This document shows, piece after piece, positions 34,580 to 44,200 of a stretch of 64,000 bases of DNA. The translations under genes were made by a program, and so were the position numbers. How positions within the stretch are numbered: position 1 is the stretch's first letter; each line of letters opens with the position of its first letter. This DNA comes from Clostridia bacterium (GTDB lineage: Bacteria; Bacillota; Clostridia; Lachnospirales; Lachnospiraceae), in NCBI GenBank assembly GCA_910574255.1, contig CAJTAK010000006.1, positions 172,293 to 236,292 of the forward strand, written 5' to 3'. Under the pieces are notes generated by a model. It ran no database searches, was not told where the DNA came from, and saw only the letters and a program-made list of their open reading frames with translations.

Positions 34580-36583
34580 ATGCTAACACTAAAACTCACC
34601 CCCCAATTCCCCACTCCCCACATCCAATCCTGCCAATTGACCCTGCCCGACGCAATCACTTTCCACCACCTCCACGCCGCCCTGGATCTCATCCTGCAGC
34701 TAAGCCACGAAGCCTACTACAGCTTCATGCTAATGACCTCCCGCCACGCCATCGAGGCCAACACAGCCGAAGACTACAAAGCAGTCTCAGCCTTCAAACA
34801 AAACCCGCAAATCCGCTACTTAAATCCCTACCCGGGAACCTTCGCCTGTCTGCTGGAGCTTGAATCCATAGACGACAAAGAATCCTATACATATCCCCGG
34901 ATAAAGGGAACCAATGATGACAAACAGATAAATAACTGGTTAAAGGAATACTGTAACTTTACAAAAGACTGGCAGTACCGAAACGAAGAATTCTTCCAAA
35001 GATTATACCACACAAAACAGGGAACTCCGGAAAACCAGAGCATAAAAGAACAGAAAACAATACATAATTCATCCACTCCATGCAGACAGCATCTCAAAAC
35101 CATGGAAGAAAAACAGCAAGTATGGGACAGCTTCTGGGAGATGCATGAATATGACGAGAATATCCGGGTAACCGTGGGAGCATCAAAATATTCCCAGGCA
35201 CAGCTTTTAGAGATATCAAAAAAAGACAATCTCCTAAACTACTGCCGCTATTCCTCCCTGCCGGTAGCAGCCAACTGGAAGAAAAAGCAGTTATCAGAAG
35301 CATTTTGCAGCAACCTAAAGGAAAACACCTGGCTTGCTATGGTGCTTCTTCCACGGACAGGCTTAGAACTCTATTTCCGCCTATGCCGTTTAAAGGAAAA
35401 TCAAAAGCTTTCTCTCAGCCAGGAGGAAGCGGAAGCATTGAAGGTATTGCTCTATTTAGGGATGGCAGATCTGCTTTTGACAAAAGAGGAAACGGATATC
35501 CGCCTGGAGCTGCCGGCGGATTTTAAGAAATATTTCCTGAAATTCTTTCAGGATTCCCGTAATTTTACATCCAAGTCAGCATGCGCTTCGTATTTGTCAC
35601 ATGGACAAAAGGCAGGAAGCTGGCAGAAGATTGTGAAAGGATATGAAAAGCTGGATTATCGTACGAGTATGCTCCTGTGCCGTTACGGAATTCTTTCTGT
35701 AAAGGATCTTTATGATAAACTGTGTACCTGTTATTCATATACTTTCAGCCAGACAGAATTTAAGGTCTATCTTATGCTCCGTTTAAGACTGTTAGAGGAG
35801 GTGTATACAGGTCATCTCTTGGGAAGCAGAGAGCGGATAGCAGCTCCATTTGGCTTGGATATATCCTATGCATTAAGAGAACAGGAAGAGCTGATTCCGG
35901 CATCACGGCAAAGGCCTGTGGCTCAAAAAGAATTAGACGGGTATGAGGAATGGATGGCGGAACAGACAGAGGGGCTGATGCGCCTTATGTCAAATTTCAC
36001 GGAAGATATTTATCTGCTTGGTGAGCTGACCCAAGAGATCGTTTTTGCTGTCCTGGCAAATTATAAATGGGAAGACTATCTGGAAGTCCTGGAAGAGCTT
36101 CTTGAAGAATTAGATGACTCCGGGCAGGTGTGGTTTTGGTATGAGCTGAGTAAATTATATCTGCATCTGCCGGTTGCCGGCCTGGGCGGTTATTCCCGCA
36201 TAGAATATGCCAAAAAGGAACAGTTGGATAATCCTTATCTGGTGCTGAATGACAAGGAGGATTTTACGGAGCCCCGGAATGCGGAAGAAATTTTCGGACT
36301 TCCTTTTGAGATACAATGGCAGCTATTTTCCTATGGAGAGCGCTTTGCAGAAGACGGAAGTGATCTTTCGGAAAAGCGTTTGCTGAAGTATGCCAGAAAA
36401 CATCTCAATAAAGAAATGGTGTCCGGTCTGCAGATGTATTGCTATATGATTTCCGGAAATCCAAAGCTGCTGGGGCTTTTGGAGAAAATGTCAGAACAAG
36501 GAGATGCCAGAGCTCAGGAAATGCTGGGGGAATTGGATGAAATGCTGTCAGGAATGATTGAGGAATGGGAGCCTTATGAATAA
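34580..36583 (+). CDS. Unknown 667-residue protein of a helicase-associated operon
   Basis: I do not recognise the protein as a whole. The first 50 residues (LKLTPQFPTPHIQSCQLTLP, then HHLHAALDLILQ) loosely resemble the pRiA4b ORF-3-like fold (LK...P...L...T...LH). The rest is helical with Tyr/Leu-rich segments that could be repeats of a scaffold (YCRYSSLPVAANWKKKQL, WEDYLEVLEELLEELDDSG). No catalytic motif or membrane segment is seen. GAAAGGA precedes the start. The first 300 bases are very rich in A and C and nearly lack G on the coding strand, unlike the remainder. The following helicase-nuclease gene starts inside its last codons, so the two are a translationally coupled pair. Confidence 0.75.
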   Translation: MLTLKLTPQFPTPHIQSCQLTLPDAITFHHLHAALDLILQLSHEAYYSFMLMTSRHAIEANTAEDYKAVSAFKQNPQIRYLNPYPGTFACLLELESIDDKESYTYPRIKGTNDDKQINNWLKEYCNFTKDWQYRNEEFFQRLYHTKQGTPENQSIKEQKTIHNSSTPCRQHLKTMEEKQQVWDSFWEMHEYDENIRVTVGASKYSQAQLLEISKKDNLLNYCRYSSLPVAANWKKKQLSEAFCSNLKENTWLAMVLLPRTGLELYFRLCRLKENQKLSLSQEEAEALKVLLYLGMADLLLTKEETDIRLELPADFKKYFLKFFQDSRNFTSKSACASYLSHGQKAGSWQKIVKGYEKLDYRTSMLLCRYGILSVKDLYDKLCTCYSYTFSQTEFKVYLMLRLRLLEEVYTGHLLGSRERIAAPFGLDISYALREQEELIPASRQRPVAQKELDGYEEWMAEQTEGLMRLMSNFTEDIYLLGELTQEIVFAVLANYKWEDYLEVLEELLEELDDSGQVWFWYELSKLYLHLPVAGLGGYSRIEYAKKEQLDNPYLVLNDKEDFTEPRNAEEIFGLPFEIQWQLFSYGERFAEDGSDLSEKRLLKYARKHLNKEMVSGLQMYCYMISGNPKLLGLLEKMSEQGDARAQEMLGELDEMLSGMIEEWEPYE

Positions 36584-39500
36584 CACCCACCGCAACATCT
36601 TCAAAGCCATACACGAGGGAAAATGGCTGAAAATCGAATACCAAAACATCGAAAACCAGATCACCAGCTACTGGATAGGCATCCGTGATCTGAACATCAA
36701 GAGCCGCACCCTCTCTGTAGACGGTCTCCATACCGGAAAGTACACCCTGAGTTCCTACGACCGCATCTACATAGATTCCATCCTGTCCTCAGAGGTCATT
36801 GAGGGTTCCTACTGCGAAATCAACCAGCGCCTTGTCCGTGACATTTATCTTAACCCTCACAAATACAAAAGTCTCTTCGACCACGTAGCCAACCTAAAAA
36901 TTCTAAACTATCTGGAAATGTGCAACCGCATGGATACGGTGCCATACTATTCCGACTTTGAGCTGATCCGCTATCTGGACAGAGACAGCTTTGGGGAGGA
37001 ATGCTATGAGCTTGACGATGAACAATTCCGAATGATCGTAAAATACTTTCAGCTAAAGACAGAAGAAAAGCGCCCTGACGGGCGCCTGAGCCTTCAGCAG
37101 CTTGCCATGAATGTCCTCAGCATCCATACCGGCAAAGGTCTCTATGTGCTGGCCTACCGCCGTCTTCGCCTGGATGTGAAACGGCAGGTGCTCCGTCCGG
37201 ATGAGGACATTACTATCTGCACGGAATACACCGTTGACGGCACCGTAGAGAGCATCCGCCGGTATCTGGACGCAGACGAATACGAGCTTCTGGAGCATTT
37301 TGAGGAACATCAGGAGCGGATCAAGGACTGCATCACCCACTACAACCGTTCCGTACTAAGCGTAGATGATATGCCCTATGTAATCGGCCTTGGCATGGAC
37401 ATTGCGCTGGACCTCCATAAAGAGTATCAGGCAATTATGAATATGTACCAAAAAAAAGAGATTCCAGTTCCTATCCGGGCGTTTTTCGGGGATCTTCTGA
37501 ATCGCCCTGTCCGGAAAAAGGCATGTTCCATTACCTTGCTGAATAAACGGATCAACCTGGATCAGCTTCTGGCCATTAACAATGCCATGAAATATCCCGT
37601 GGCTTATATTCAGGGCCCTCCGGGAACGGGCAAGACCAATACCATTCTCAATACCATTTTAACCGCATTTTTCAACGAAAAGACAGTACTGTTTACGTCG
37701 TACAATAATCATCCCATTAACAGCGTATTTGAAAAGCTGATTGGGCTGGAATACCATAATCAAAGAATTCCCTTTCCCGTTCTTCGTCTGGGAAATGTGG
37801 AGAAGCTAAGGGAAGCCATCCGGTATTTAAAACAGCTTTATATGCAGACCAAAGCCATCACCGTATATGAATCCACGCTGGATAAGCGAAAGGATGACCG
37901 TATTCAGCGCGCCAGGGAACTGTCCGGACTGCTGGCCCGCTACGAGGAGGTTCTGGATCTGAAAGAGCGCAGAGAAACCCTCCATCGAATGACCGAATAT
38001 CAGAGCCGTTTACAGGGAGCCATCGGGCTTCTTCCCTTTCAGGCAGACCTGCAGGGAAGACAGCTTCAGCAGGTGAGCAGGAAAATTACCGACAAGGGGC
38101 AGATTACGGACCAGGAAGCCTTAAGCCTTTTGGATGATAATGAGGAGGAGTTATACAAATACCTTTACTACACCTCTGCAAAATATATTCAAAGGCTGGA
38201 CGAGCCCAAATACGAGGACCTGAGGAAGATTTTATTTGAGGCAGAGGGAGAGGAGCAGCTATCGGCATTTTCAAAATATCTGAGCAAAACAGAACATGTG
38301 AAAAAGCTCCAAAGGGTATTTCCGGTGATGATTACCACCTGCATCTCCGCCCACAGGCTTGGAGCTCCGGAGGCCATGTTCGACATGGTAATTGTGGATG
38401 AGGCCAGCCAGTGCAACACGGCAGTTTCTCTTGTTCCCATTATACGTGGGGAACAGCTTATGCTGGTGGGAGATCCCCAGCAGCTTAACCCGGTGATTCT
38501 TCTGGATCCTCTGGTAAATCAACGGCTCCGTAAGAAATACAACGTATCTGATGAATACGATTACCGTGCCAATTCTATTTACAAAACCTTTCTCTCCTGT
38601 GATTCCGTCAGTGATGAGGTGCTGCTCCACAACCATTACCGCTGCAATGAGAAAATCATAGAATTTAATAATCGGAAATACTACAACTCCAAGCTGAACA
38701 TCTGCTCTGACAGCAAGGAGCCCCACCCTCTCGTTTATGTGGATGTAAAAAATGAACCCTCTGACCTGAAAAATACGGCCCCGTCAGAGGTCAGGGAGAT
38801 TGTAAAATACGCAGCCGGACACAGAGACAAGAGTATCGGCGTCATTACGCCCTTCGTAAATCAGAAAAAGCTAATTGAGGAGGCTTTGAAAAAGGAGGGG
38901 CTTGAACATGTAGCATGCGGGACTGTTCATGCCTTTCAGGGAGATGAAAAGGATGTGGTGCTCTTTTCCACAGCCATCTCGGACAGTACCCAGGCAGGCA
39001 CCTATGAATGGCTGAAGAATAACAGAGAGCTAATCAACGTAGCCGCATCCCGTGCAAAGGATCAGCTCATTGTGTTGTCGGATTCCAAAAATCTGAATCG
39101 GCTCCATCAAAAAGAGGACAGTGATGATCTCTATGAGCTTGTAAAGTACGTGCAGGCCAACGGAATGTCCCAGGTGAGTCAGAAGAAAGCCAACTCCCGG
39201 GCATTGGGAATCAAGCCCTTCAGCACGGCTATGGAGGAAGCATTTCTTGCCAACCTGACCCATGCCCTGGAAAATATCTGGCTTTCCCAAAGCCGCTATT
39301 CAGTGCGAAAAGAAGTGGCGGTTTCCCAGGTATTTATGGACAATATAAGCCATGAGGATCTGTTCTATTCCGGCCGATTCGATTTTGTAGTCTATGAGCG
39401 TCAGGGAAAGCAGGAGCTTCCTGTGCTGGCCATTGAATTGGATGGGAAAGAGCATTTTGAGGATGAGATTGTAAAGGAGCGGGATCGGAAAAAGAACGCC

Positions 39501-39608
39501 ATTTGCAGGGCCCATCAGATGCAGATTATCCGGGTGGAGAATGCCTATGCCAGACGGTATAATCATATCAAGGAGATATTGATCAATTACTTTTCTATTC
39601 GCCACTAA
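36576..39608 (+). CDS. SF1 helicase with WYL-like N-terminus and C-terminal nuclease
   Basis: The start is the ATG at 36576, overlapping the upstream stop by 8 bases; 1010 residues. Residues 5-80 (IFKAIHEGKWLKIEYQNI, GIRDLNIKSRTLSVDGL) resemble a WYL sensor domain. An UPF1/Dna2-like SF1A helicase follows, with Walker A G-P-P-G-T-G-K-T (347-354), D-E-A-S (608-611), GDPQQL, and motif V/VI in HAFQGDEKD and NVAASRAKDQL. The C-terminal 110 residues form a restriction-like nuclease (RFDFVV, I-E-L-D-G-K-E-H with E954, D956 and K958). So one chain senses a ligand or nucleic acid end, unwinds and cuts. Such fusions occur in defence islands, but I know of no characterised example with this upstream partner. 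Confidence 0.85.
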   Translation: MNNTHRNIFKAIHEGKWLKIEYQNIENQITSYWIGIRDLNIKSRTLSVDGLHTGKYTLSSYDRIYIDSILSSEVIEGSYCEINQRLVRDIYLNPHKYKSLFDHVANLKILNYLEMCNRMDTVPYYSDFELIRYLDRDSFGEECYELDDEQFRMIVKYFQLKTEEKRPDGRLSLQQLAMNVLSIHTGKGLYVLAYRRLRLDVKRQVLRPDEDITICTEYTVDGTVESIRRYLDADEYELLEHFEEHQERIKDCITHYNRSVLSVDDMPYVIGLGMDIALDLHKEYQAIMNMYQKKEIPVPIRAFFGDLLNRPVRKKACSITLLNKRINLDQLLAINNAMKYPVAYIQGPPGTGKTNTILNTILTAFFNEKTVLFTSYNNHPINSVFEKLIGLEYHNQRIPFPVLRLGNVEKLREAIRYLKQLYMQTKAITVYESTLDKRKDDRIQRARELSGLLARYEEVLDLKERRETLHRMTEYQSRLQGAIGLLPFQADLQGRQLQQVSRKITDKGQITDQEALSLLDDNEEELYKYLYYTSAKYIQRLDEPKYEDLRKILFEAEGEEQLSAFSKYLSKTEHVKKLQRVFPVMITTCISAHRLGAPEAMFDMVIVDEASQCNTAVSLVPIIRGEQLMLVGDPQQLNPVILLDPLVNQRLRKKYNVSDEYDYRANSIYKTFLSCDSVSDEVLLHNHYRCNEKIIEFNNRKYYNSKLNICSDSKEPHPLVYVDVKNEPSDLKNTAPSEVREIVKYAAGHRDKSIGVITPFVNQKKLIEEALKKEGLEHVACGTVHAFQGDEKDVVLFSTAISDSTQAGTYEWLKNNRELINVAASRAKDQLIVLSDSKNLNRLHQKEDSDDLYELVKYVQANGMSQVSQKKANSRALGIKPFSTAMEEAFLANLTHALENIWLSQSRYSVRKEVAVSQVFMDNISHEDLFYSGRFDFVVYERQGKQELPVLAIELDGKEHFEDEIVKERDRKKNAICRAHQMQIIRVENAYARRYNHIKEILINYFSIRH

Positions 39609-39690
39609 AAATAGATGACGGTTTCAAAAAGCTAATTCAGGTATTAAATTTCAGCAGCTAAAAAGGATGAAGATATCATCATGTAAATAT

Positions 39691-39719
39691 TTGACGGCTA
39701 ATAAAGAATCGTGTACAAT
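39691..39719 (+). promoter_or_regulatory. Promoter of the FAD oxidoreductase
   Basis: TTGACG (39691-39696), 17-base spacer, TACAAT (39714-39719), 73 bases before the start codon. Confidence 0.75.
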
Positions 39720-39792
39720 AGAAAAATAACTTGGATACAAAAGAGAATGTCAGCAGAGAATAACAGGTAAAAGAACAAAAAAGGAGCTTCAA

Positions 39793-41349
39793 ATGAAGAA
39801 AGCGATCATCATCGGCGCAGGTCCGGCAGGCGTGACGGCGGCGTACGAATTGTTAAAGCAGTCAAAGGAATATGAGGTACTGGTGCTGGAGGAAAGTCAG
39901 GAGATTGGCGGAATCTCCAGAACTGTCCGCTATAATGGAAACCGGATGGACATCGGCGGCCACCGATTTTTCTCCAAGGATGACAGAGTAACCCGGTGGT
40001 GGGATCAGATCATGCCCCTTCAGGGCAAGCCTTCCTATGATGATAAGGTGCTTGGACGTACCCTGCCGCTGAAAAAGGGCGGTCCGGATCCGGAGAAAGA
40101 GGATCAGGTCATGCTGACCCGTAACAGAGTATCCCGTATTTACTATAAAAAGAAATTTTTCGACTATCCCATTAAGCTGAATGCAAAGCTGTTTTTGAAT
40201 ATGGGTTTTGCGGATACGGTGGTGGCTGGCTGCAGTTATTTGAAGACAGCAGTAGTTAAAAAGCCGGTGGACTCGCTGGAGAACTTCTATATTAACAGTT
40301 TCGGCAGAAAGCTTTACTCTATGTTCTTTGAAGGCTACACAGAGAAACTATGGGGGCGTCATCCCAGAGAGATTGCGCCGGACTGGGGCGCACAGCGGAC
40401 CAAGGGCCTTTCCATCATGGGAATTCTAAAGGACAACCTGGTGAAACTTCTTCCGGGGAAGCAGGACAAGAAGCATGTACAGACATCCCTGATTGAAGAG
40501 TTCAATTATCCCAAATACGGTCCGGGCCAGCTGTGGGAGACAGCGGCGGAGGAAGTAGAGAAGATGGGCGGAGAGATCCGCAAAGGCTGTAAAGTAACAA
40601 AGATCAATACCGCCGGAAATCGGGTGGAAAGCATTGTCTACGAATGCGATGGCCGGGAAGTGACCGTGGAAGGTGATGTATTTATTTCTTCTATGCCGGT
40701 AAAGGATCTGATAGCAGGCATGAACGATGTGCCGAAGGATAAGGCTGAGATTGCGGCAGGCTTACCCTATCGTGATTTCGTGACCGTAGGACTTCTGGTA
40801 AAAAAGCTGAATCTGAAAAATGAGACCAAGCTTAGGACCTTAAACAACATTGTACCCGATTGCTGGATCTATGTCCAGGATACGGGAGTGAAGCTGGGGC
40901 GTATTCAGATCTTTAATAACTGGTCCCCCTACATGGTGGCAGAACCGGAGAAAACTGTCTGGATCGGTCTGGAGTATTTTTGCAGCGAAGGCGACAAGTA
41001 CTGGAAGCTCAGTGAGGAAAAATGGGTAAAATACGCCACAGCCGAGCTCTTGAAAATGGGTGTGATTTCCCGTGAGAGTGATGTGCTGGATTCCCACAGA
41101 GAGCGGGTGAAAAAAGCATATCCGGCGTACTTTGATACCTATGAGCATATGGATGACCTGATTTCCTATCTCAATGGTTTCGGCAACCTTTACTGCGTAG
41201 GCCGCAACGGTCAGCACCGCTACAACAACATGGATCATTCCATGGCAACCTCCTTTGAGGCTGTGGGCAATATCTTAAGCGGCAGGGAGGATAAGAAGAA
41301 TATCTGGAGTGTGAATACGGAGAAGGAGTATCACGAGGAGAAGAAATAA
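39793..41349 (+). CDS. NAD(P)/FAD-dependent amine-oxidase-like oxidoreductase
   Basis: 518 residues. An N-terminal Rossmann FAD-binding motif is present ([18 protein letters not shown], then the acidic [16 protein letters not shown]). It is followed by [13 protein letters not shown] and a C-terminal FAD contact ([20 protein letters not shown]). This is the UDP-galactopyranose-mutase/protoporphyrinogen-oxidase-like group found next to polysaccharide genes in many Firmicutes. The [20 protein letters not shown] stretch is conserved in the group. Substrate unknown; a role in cell-envelope sugar chemistry is possible. It is monocistronic, with AAGGAG before the start and a terminator at 41485-41532. 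Confidence 0.88.
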   Translation: MKKAIIIGAGPAGVTAAYELLKQSKEYEVLVLEESQEIGGISRTVRYNGNRMDIGGHRFFSKDDRVTRWWDQIMPLQGKPSYDDKVLGRTLPLKKGGPDPEKEDQVMLTRNRVSRIYYKKKFFDYPIKLNAKLFLNMGFADTVVAGCSYLKTAVVKKPVDSLENFYINSFGRKLYSMFFEGYTEKLWGRHPREIAPDWGAQRTKGLSIMGILKDNLVKLLPGKQDKKHVQTSLIEEFNYPKYGPGQLWETAAEEVEKMGGEIRKGCKVTKINTAGNRVESIVYECDGREVTVEGDVFISSMPVKDLIAGMNDVPKDKAEIAAGLPYRDFVTVGLLVKKLNLKNETKLRTLNNIVPDCWIYVQDTGVKLGRIQIFNNWSPYMVAEPEKTVWIGLEYFCSEGDKYWKLSEEKWVKYATAELLKMGVISRESDVLDSHRERVKKAYPAYFDTYEHMDDLISYLNGFGNLYCVGRNGQHRYNNMDHSMATSFEAVGNILSGREDKKNIWSVNTEKEYHEEKK

Positions 41350-41484
41350 GCGATTTTAAATGGATTTGTACCATAATGGTGAAACCACTGAGCAGTTGGG
41401 GAATCAAATAAAATATATGGTTTTAACTGGTAAAAGAGTTATTCTTCGTTCAAATGTAGAATCCTTGAAATATCCATAAAATAG

Positions 41485-41532
41485 AAAGACTGCTACGGAA
41501 TAAGCAATTAAGCTTTTCCGCAGCAGTCTTTT
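41485..41532. terminator. Bidirectional terminator between convergent genes
   Basis: AAAGACTGCT at 41485-41494 pairs with AGCAGTCTTT, ending near 41531, with further pairing CGGA/TCCG inside. It is flanked by A-rich and T-rich tracts, so it can end both the oxidoreductase and the sodium symporter transcripts. Confidence 0.8.
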
Positions 41533-41560
41533 CATATGTGATTTTTTAAGACTTATATTT

Positions 41561-42934
41561 CTAATTCGCAAACTTCTGCCAATACCCCATCACAAAGATA
41601 AACAACACAATCAACGGCAGAATATAAGACACATAAAATCTTGCCCATTTGGGAAACTTAATGCCTTTTCCGGCATCCGCCTCCACAATAAACTTATCCC
41701 ATCCCCATCCATACCGGCTGGTACAGAACAGAAGATACACCAGGCTTCCCAGAGGCAGGAGATTGTTGGACACAATAAAATCCTCCAGATCCTGAACCGT
41801 AGAACCGGCGCCTAAGGGGGCAAAGCCGCTCCACAGATTAAAGCCCAGCACGCAGGGCATGGAAAGAATCAAAATTGCAATCAGATTCACCAGAACCGCT
41901 TTCTTGCGGCTCCATCCCCACAGATCAATAGCAAAGCTGATAATATTCTCAAACACGGCTATCACCGTAGACAATGCCGCAAAGCTCATAAAGATAAAGA
42001 ACAAAGTCCCCCACAGCCGTCCCCCGGCCATCTGATTAAAAATATTCGGAAGAGTCACAAACACAAGTCCCGGCCCCTCCCCCGGGTCTACCCCAAAAGC
42101 AAAGCAGGCAGGAAAAATAACAAGTCCGGCCATAAGTGCAATCAGCGTATCCAGAACACAGATATTCATGGTTTCTCCCATCAAAGTCCTTTCCTTGCTG
42201 ATGTAGCTTCCGAAGATAGCCATAGCGCCGATTCCCAGGCTTAAGGTAAAGAAAGCCTGGCCCATAGCGGCAAATACCACTTCTCCCACGCCGTTTTCTA
42301 CAACCTTGCCAAAATCGGGAACCAGATAAAAGCTTAGACCGTCTCCGGCGCCCTTAAGGGTGACGCTTCGAATACACAGTACAATCAGAATTACAAACAG
42401 AAAGCCCATCATAATCTTAGTGATACGCTCCACGCCGTTTTGAAGCCCCAGATTACAGATGCCAAAACTCAGCAGAACCGTAATCACCATCCAAAATGTC
42501 ATAGAACCGGGCGAGGCCAGCATTTCGCTGAATACACCGCCTACTTCATCCGGTGTAAGGGCAGTAAAGGTTCCCGTTGCCATCTTAAATACATAGGAAA
42601 GCATCCAACCGCCGACAGTGGTATAGAACATCATCAGCAGATAATTACCGGCCATAGCTGCATATCCTTCCAGATGCCATTTGCTCCCCTTAGGCTCCAG
42701 CACATGAAAGCTCCTGGCCGCCGACTTCTGGCTGGCCCGGCCAACGGCAAATTCCATAGCCATAATCGGCATTCCCAAAATAACAAGAAATACCAGATAA
42801 ATCAAAACAAAAGCGGCTCCGCCATATTTTCCCGTTATGTAAGGAAACCGCCAGACATTGCCAAGCCCTACGGCGCATCCGGCCGAGATCAAAATAAATC
42901 CAAGCCTTGACGAAAACTTTTCTCTTTTTTCCAT
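41561..42934 (-). CDS. Sodium-dependent neurotransmitter-type symporter (NSS/SNF family)
   Basis: The start is the ATG at 42934, behind GGGAG at 9-base spacing; 457 residues. The family hallmark in helix 1 is present (ISAGCAVGLGNVWRFPYITGKYGGAAF). About eleven or twelve membrane helices are visible; the twelfth is short, as in many bacterial members, ending LIVLFIFVMGYWQKFAN. The family imports amino acids or indole-like compounds with sodium. The residues cannot fix the substrate. It is transcribed alone, convergent with the oxidoreductase and divergent from queT. Confidence 0.93.
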   Translation of the reverse strand: MEKREKFSSRLGFILISAGCAVGLGNVWRFPYITGKYGGAAFVLIYLVFLVILGMPIMAMEFAVGRASQKSAARSFHVLEPKGSKWHLEGYAAMAGNYLLMMFYTTVGGWMLSYVFKMATGTFTALTPDEVGGVFSEMLASPGSMTFWMVITVLLSFGICNLGLQNGVERITKIMMGFLFVILIVLCIRSVTLKGAGDGLSFYLVPDFGKVVENGVGEVVFAAMGQAFFTLSLGIGAMAIFGSYISKERTLMGETMNICVLDTLIALMAGLVIFPACFAFGVDPGEGPGLVFVTLPNIFNQMAGGRLWGTLFFIFMSFAALSTVIAVFENIISFAIDLWGWSRKKAVLVNLIAILILSMPCVLGFNLWSGFAPLGAGSTVQDLEDFIVSNNLLPLGSLVYLLFCTSRYGWGWDKFIVEADAGKGIKFPKWARFYVSYILPLIVLFIFVMGYWQKFAN

Positions 42935-43063
42935 AGCAATATACTCCCTTATTAAACTTGCATGTGCCTGTGGATTGCTGTTTCGTAAAGACATTTCTGC
43001 AATGGCACACGAAATTATAATAACAGAGAATAGAACCTGCGTCAAATTATTTGCAAAATCAAT

Positions 43064-43091
43064 TTGACATTTAAGCGTATCGTGTTATACT
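43064..43091 (+). promoter_or_regulatory. Promoter of the queT leader
   Basis: TTGACA (43064-43069), 16-base spacer, TATACT (43086-43091). Transcription would begin near 43098, at the edge of the structured leader. Confidence 0.75.
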
Positions 43092-43096
43092 AAACA

Positions 43097-43240
43097 AGTT
43101 CGGATATTCATTCCGGCAAAATCCGTGTGTTCGAAACCATCCACACGTCGGCCGTAAACAGAGCTTGCGGTTGGCGCAGCAATTGCCGCATGAACAAGGA
43201 AGCATGTTCCCACGGCTTATTGCATGCGTAAAACAAAACT
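43097..43240 (+). ncRNA. Probable preQ1 riboswitch before queT
   Basis: The leader between promoter and queT is about 150 bases and strongly structured: CGGA/TCCG (43101-43104 with 43112-43115), CGTGTG/CACACG (43124-43129 with 43142-43147, loop TTCGAAACCATC), GCGG/CCGC (43167-43170 with 43186-43189) and GAACA/TGTTC (43192-43196 with 43205-43209). No T-tract terminator is present, which points to translational control at the AAGGAG site near 43241. QueT genes are classic targets of preQ1 riboswitches, and the size and clostridial setting fit class III better than class I. The class assignment is inference. Confidence 0.7.
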
Positions 43241-43256
43241 AAGGAGAGAAAGAAAA

Positions 43257-43745
43257 ATGAAAGAGAACAAAGTATTATTCATGGCACAGGCTGCAATGAT
43301 TGCAGCTATCTACGTGGTGCTTTGCATTGCATTTGCACCCATCAGCTACGGAGCAATCCAGGCAAGAATTGCCGAGGCCCTGGTCATACTGCCCTACTTT
43401 ACACCGGCAGCCATTCCGGGCCTGTTTATCGGCTGCTTCATTGCCAATCTCATCGGTGGAAGCATCATGCTTGATGTCGCATTCGGCAGTCTGGCAACCC
43501 TAATAGGAGCCATAGGAACCTATCTGCTCCGCAAAAAAAGCCGCTTCCTTGCACCCGTCCCGCCCATCTTAGCCAATACACTAATCATACCCTTTGTCCT
43601 TCACTATGGCTACGGAGAACCCCTTCCTATCCCATTCCTAATGGGAACCGTAGGAATCGGAGAAATCGCCGTATGCGGAGTAATGGGAATCATACTTCTA
43701 ACCATCTTAGAAAGATACCGAAAATTCATATTCCGAACAGCCTAG
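43257..43745 (+). CDS. queT: QueT-family queuosine precursor transporter
   Basis: The start is the ATG at 43257, with AAGGAGAG at 8-base spacing; 162 residues. Five or six membrane helices are visible, with conserved motifs PISYGAIQARIAEAL, IPGLFIGCFIANLIGG and the closing IGEIAVCGVMGIILL. QueT is the substrate-binding S component of an energy-coupling-factor transporter that imports queuine or a preQ precursor for tRNA modification. The shared EcfA/EcfT module must be encoded elsewhere. The position behind a structured leader suggests feedback control by preQ1. The last third of the gene is C-rich and G-poor on the coding strand. Confidence 0.92.
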   Translation: MKENKVLFMAQAAMIAAIYVVLCIAFAPISYGAIQARIAEALVILPYFTPAAIPGLFIGCFIANLIGGSIMLDVAFGSLATLIGAIGTYLLRKKSRFLAPVPPILANTLIIPFVLHYGYGEPLPIPFLMGTVGIGEIAVCGVMGIILLTILERYRKFIFRTA

Positions 43746-43906
43746 TACAACCTTGCACAAATAACAATGTTGTACTAGCCTGACACACGAACCACCAGGT
43801 AACCAACCCGACAGTTAGCAGTCCTTACTCAAAATTTAACCAATTTGGACAAGGAAAAACCGTTAACAACCTATGAAAACGCAATATATCAGAAAAAAAG
43901 CAAAAC

Positions 43907-43942
43907 AAAAAGCCTGCGATCCCCCATAATCGCAGGCTTTTT
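43907..43942 (+). terminator. Terminator downstream of queT
   Basis: AAAAAGCCTGCGAT at 43907-43920 and ATCGCAGGCTTTTT at 43929-43942 form a perfect 14-bp stem with an 8-base loop; it is symmetric and could act in both directions. Confidence 0.9.
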
Positions 43943-43970
43943 ATAAAAACAGCTCGCAAGCCAACCAACA

Positions 43971-44158
43971 GGGGACGAGGGAAGGGATTTCCGATATCCA
44001 GTGTCCGGCTGTTCACGAACGCTTCGTCTGTTCTGAGCGAACATTACTCCAAAACATTTAAACATCACAAAATCAGCAAGAGTAATGTACGTTCAAAGCA
44101 GACGAAGTGTACGAGAACCGTCCGAACACAGGATATGGAAATCCCTTCCCTCGTCCCC
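43971..44158. repeat. 188-bp long imperfect palindrome
   Basis: Arms of 80 bases (43971-44050 and 44079-44158) are mostly inverted copies of each other, beginning GGGGACGAGGGAAGGGATTT and ending with its complement, around a 28-base AT-rich centre. The match is close throughout with scattered mismatches and short offsets. It sits in the 536-base gap between queT and the DeoR regulator, which otherwise holds no gene. It can form a very long hairpin. A miniature inverted-repeat element or intergenic repeat family is the likely explanation. Confidence 0.85.
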
Positions 44159-44200
44159 GTCCGTCCCCAAAACATTTTTCCTAAAACCCAAGAAACCCTG

